Source: Piliocolobus tephrosceles
Lineage: Eukaryota > Chordata > Mammalia > Primates > Cercopithecidae
DNA: 64,000 bases
Direction of reading: 5' to 3'
NCBI RefSeq assembly: GCF_002776525.5
Contig: NC_045453.1
Location: 34,159,333-34,223,332, forward strand
Shown: positions 61,651-64,000 of the stretch, piece after piece
How positions within the stretch are numbered: the stretch's first letter is position 1
How the letters are laid out: each line of letters opens with the position of its first letter
Translations under genes and position numbers: made by a program
The notes under the pieces: generated by a model
Seen by the model: only the letters and a program-made list of their open reading frames with translations
What the model was told of the DNA's origin: nothing
Database searches by the model: none

Positions 61651-62079
61651 AAGTTCAGCTAGCTGATCCCGTGCAAAAGGTCTGCAGCTTTGTTTTTCAG
61701 CAAAATGGGCCCTGTTGCTGTTGAGAACTGAGACCTTAGAATACAGCTTTTGCTCTGGGCACATTGCTCTCACTTATTATTCAAGTTGCTGAAATTCTCT
61801 GCTTGCCACATTTTCTGCGAAGTGCAGATTAATGGAGGCATGGTTCTGTAGGGCCCAGAAGCAGCCAGGCATTATCAGCTCTGGCGGCGGAGGGATCCTG
61901 GAATGAATTCCTGCAAACATTGCTCAAAATGTTTGTACGTGTCTGTCCCCGATTGCATTTCTTTTATTCATAAGGTAATTCTTATGAAAATAATTGGTCC
62001 ATTTTAACAGCACAGATCATTCTGGCACACACTGCCAGCAATCAGAGTGGCTTCATTTAGTGCATTCAGGTCTCAGGAA
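61651..62079. promoter_or_regulatory. Candidate conserved noncoding element (inferred)
   Basis: Repeat-free with 'gcagattaatggaggcatgg' near 61825, 'cttttattcataaggtaattcttatgaaaataattgg' near 61961, and retained CpGs at 61880. Inference only. Confidence 0.3.
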
Positions 62080-62240
62080 GGGTGAGGTGGCTGTTTTCTC
62101 TCTTGTGGCCCCACCCAAGTTCTGTTAAACTTGAGCAGAGGCCTAGACGCGTGTGTACAGCAGGTTGGCCCTCTTTTACTGTGGGTGGAGCCTGAGACCA
62201 AGTTCTGTTCATGGTAGGTTTCCAGGCTGGGACTGTTTTT
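62080..62240 (+). mobile_element. LTR-like fragment, direct copy of part of 63090-63535
   Basis: Positions 62135-62202 align without gaps to 63233-63300 at about 78% identity by hand, in the same orientation. The partner carries an MLT1-type end. This copy lacks that end. Confidence 0.55.
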
Positions 62241-62464
62241 ATGCTGTTCCTCTCCTACCCCTGTTCTCCCACACCGCTTCTGCTGACAGGGCCGGGTTTT
62301 ACTCAGCTGACTCGCTTCATGTGCTTGGATGCTCCTGGAACAGTCATGTGACCCAGAATCAGCCAATCAGTGTGCTTCATCCACCTGGCCCAGCTGTCTG
62401 TAGAGATGGGCAATGAGCCACGTTATTGATGGAATGACACTAAGCAACAGCAGCCGCCGATGGG
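62241..62464. other. Short unassigned sequence
   Basis: May be part of the same LTR copy, but not recognised. Contains CCAAT near 62365. Confidence 0.35.
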
Positions 62465-62700
62465 GCACCTGCCGCGTGCCAGTCCCGGTCCTCCACTGTA
62501 TTCTGGTCAACTGAGTGAATCTGCACGTCCACCCTGTGTAGTACCTCATGCCATCAGCATCCCCATTTTACAGATCAGGAAGCCAAGGCCCAGGGCTCAG
62601 CCTCGTTTACACAGCTGGAAGGTGGCAGAGCCAGGATTCGATACCAACGGGTCAGCCCCAGATCTGCTGCTCTTAAACACCAGGCTGTGCCACATCAGGA
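62465..62700 (-). mobile_element. MIR SINE, antisense
   Basis: 'gcacctgccgcgtgccagtcccgg', 'ccccattttacagatcaggaagccaaggcccagggctcag', 'tacacagctggaaggtggcagagccaggattcgataccaa', 'gctcttaaacaccaggctgtgcc' follow the reversed MIR closely. Confidence 0.88.
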
Positions 62701-63089
62701 TGGTCCGAAACCTTCAGCTCTGTTTCCGCGAAAACTTTTCAGAGAGAAGCTTTCTTCCCCCTGGAGCTGCTGAGCCCAGAGCTGTGGGGGTCCAGACAGG
62801 CAGGAAGACTAGTGGGAGTGAAGTAAGACGAGCTGAGTAATGAAGAGAGAAAGCGAGAGCGCGTGAGCTCCCCTTGCGAGGAGAGAGAGTGGTTTAGCAC
62901 CTGGATCCAGCTGGACCTGTAAGAGGAGAATCCCAGATATAACTGTCCTCCTTCAACAGTTCAGCTTAGCCCAGTTTGATCTGTGTTTGTGGCTTTTCTA
63001 CCAGACTTTCCTGTTCTAACCTAATAACCCAAGCTCAAAACCATGGGAGTCATCAGTGTCTCCCTTGAGTTCAGTCCTCGTGTTGATTG
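62701..63089. other. Unassigned noncoding sequence
   Basis: A short GA-rich stretch at 62840-62892. No element recognised. Confidence 0.45.
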
Positions 63090-63535
63090 CTTGAAAAGAC
63101 AGTTACGGTGACAAGAATTCATCCCATCTCTGTGCACACCCTTTGAGCATGAAATTGGCTCCTCCTCTTCTCAGGGATGGGTTTGGCCATGGACTTTCTT
63201 GGGCTGACGGGATGTTAGCAAACATACTGTGAGCTGAGGCCTGGACGCGCCCTTGCATTGAGGTGGCCCTCTTTCACTGTGGTTGGAGCCTGAGACCAGG
63301 ATGTGAAGGAACCTGGTGGAGAGGAGAACCAGCACCCCCTGCTGCCCCCAACACACACACAAATACCCTAAGACCTAGTGGATGCATACCCGGGAGAAAC
63401 CATATGACTGACACCTTCCCAGGTGACCCCAGGCAAGACTTGCAGAAGAACCATGCAGCTGAACTCTGTCAAAATTGCTGACCCACAGATTTATGAATTT
63501 TGGAGGGGGGTGGTTACGCAGCCAAAGCTAATGAA
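63090..63535 (+). mobile_element. MLT1-type (ERVL-MaLR) LTR, sense, degenerate
   Basis: 'ggtttggccatggactttcttgggctgacgggatgttagcaaac', 'gaggcctggacgcgcccttgcattgaggtgg', then 'cagaagaaccatgcagctgaactctgtcaaaattgctgacccacagatttatgaattttggaggggggtggttacgcagcc' follows an MLT1 3' end. Not coding. Confidence 0.6.
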
Positions 63536-64000
63536 AAGCCTGCAGCATGGTTTTATCTTACCACGTTTCTTTCCCTCTCGCTCCTGTCCCACCTTTGTTA
63601 TATACTCATCACCTCACAGCTGGCCATTTGCAGATGTGTCCCTCCTCTAGCCTTGTCCTCACTCCAGACGCTGCTCTTGGTGTTTTCTCTTTGCTGTCCA
63701 CTGGGGACGCATCTTCCTAAAGCACAGCCTTCGTCAAGTCCTACTTGGTTGGCCAGGCTTCAGCAGACCCTCCTCACCCCTAGGAAGCAGCGTCACCTGC
63801 CTAGACCATGTCTGAGGTCCCAACACTCACACTTACCACATAATATTTCCCCACCATTACCTCCCCTGAGCACAAAAACCTGCCACCATGCCATGTACAT
63901 TCCCACATTTTATTCTTTTGCCCTTTCATCCCCTTCCTGAAATGCAAATACGCACTCTTGTCTTTTCTGAACTTCTTCCCACCCCAACTGCTGCTTTCTC
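63536..64000. other. Unassigned, pyrimidine-rich sequence to the window end
   Basis: Could be a weak L2 fragment ('ctcctctagccttgtcctcactcc'), but I cannot support it. Confidence 0.35.

Noticed and set aside
63328..63356. CTCF-like site (agcaccccctgctgccccc)
   Set aside because: Only a partial fit to the core motif, and it lies in a decayed LTR. Without motif scoring or ChIP data I would not claim it.

Overview
This window is noncoding nuclear DNA from a primate, most likely an Old World monkey. Primate origin is shown by full-length Alu elements of several ages (J-, S- and Y-type), THE1/MST-type solo LTRs and an L1MA/L1PB-age LINE-1. The narrower call rests on one element, the AluY at 21201-21493. 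It carries a set of variants (CTCAAGCCTG near the start, AAACTAGCCGGGCGAGGTGG mid-element, GTAAACCCGGG in the right arm) that I associate from memory with cercopithecid-expanded AluY lineages. Two runs of N (8541-8640 and 38342-38351) show that this is draft assembly sequence, and both gaps sit inside tandem repeats.

I find no convincing protein-coding gene, exon, tRNA, rRNA or other RNA gene. The long open frames all lie in low-complexity DNA (the TG array, the TGGA array, the 44-bp minisatellite) or in the antisense of LINE-1. The window therefore looks intergenic or deep intronic.

Layout. 1-6.8 kb: old L1, MLT1 and L2 fragments with several small tandem duplications. 6.8-9.2 kb: a CA-rich array, a CpG-enriched stretch and a 44-bp minisatellite organised in 175-bp higher-order units. 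9.2-14.3 kb: candidate conserved noncoding DNA, an L1 fragment and a roughly 600-bp TGGA array that grows out of an L2 tail. 14.8-17.1 kb: an old minus-strand L1 with a nested Alu, a flanking Alu and a near-palindromic TG/TA/CA microsatellite. 17.1-23.8 kb: unique DNA, L2, MIR, LTR-like DNA and the diagnostic AluY. 23.9-25.1 kb: a 1.2-kb TG-rich array. 25-36 kb: Alus, a nested L1/Alu/MLT1 cluster, a striking 118-bp-armed inverted repeat at 31.3-31.5 kb, and AT-rich unique blocks. 36-47 kb: a second TGGA array, a GATGGT array with a gap, two MER20-like elements' first copy, MaLR LTRs and unique blocks. 47.9-52.3 kb: a 4.4-kb 5'-truncated L1 on the minus strand. 52.3-64 kb: a G-rich pentamer run, an Alu, MIR, MER3-like and MER20 DNA transposons, an old LINE fragment, and two diverged direct copies of an LTR-like element about 1.1 kb apart.

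Because there are no genes, there is no pathway to reconstruct. What stands out is tandem and inverted repeat structure: the 175-bp higher-order minisatellite whose monomers pair a GC box with a CCAAT box, the 118-bp inverted repeat, and the 1.2-kb TG array with a periodicity of about 125 bp. The unique blocks called candidate conserved elements are inferences from composition and motif content only. Repeat families are named from memory of their consensus sequences, so subfamily calls are approximate.
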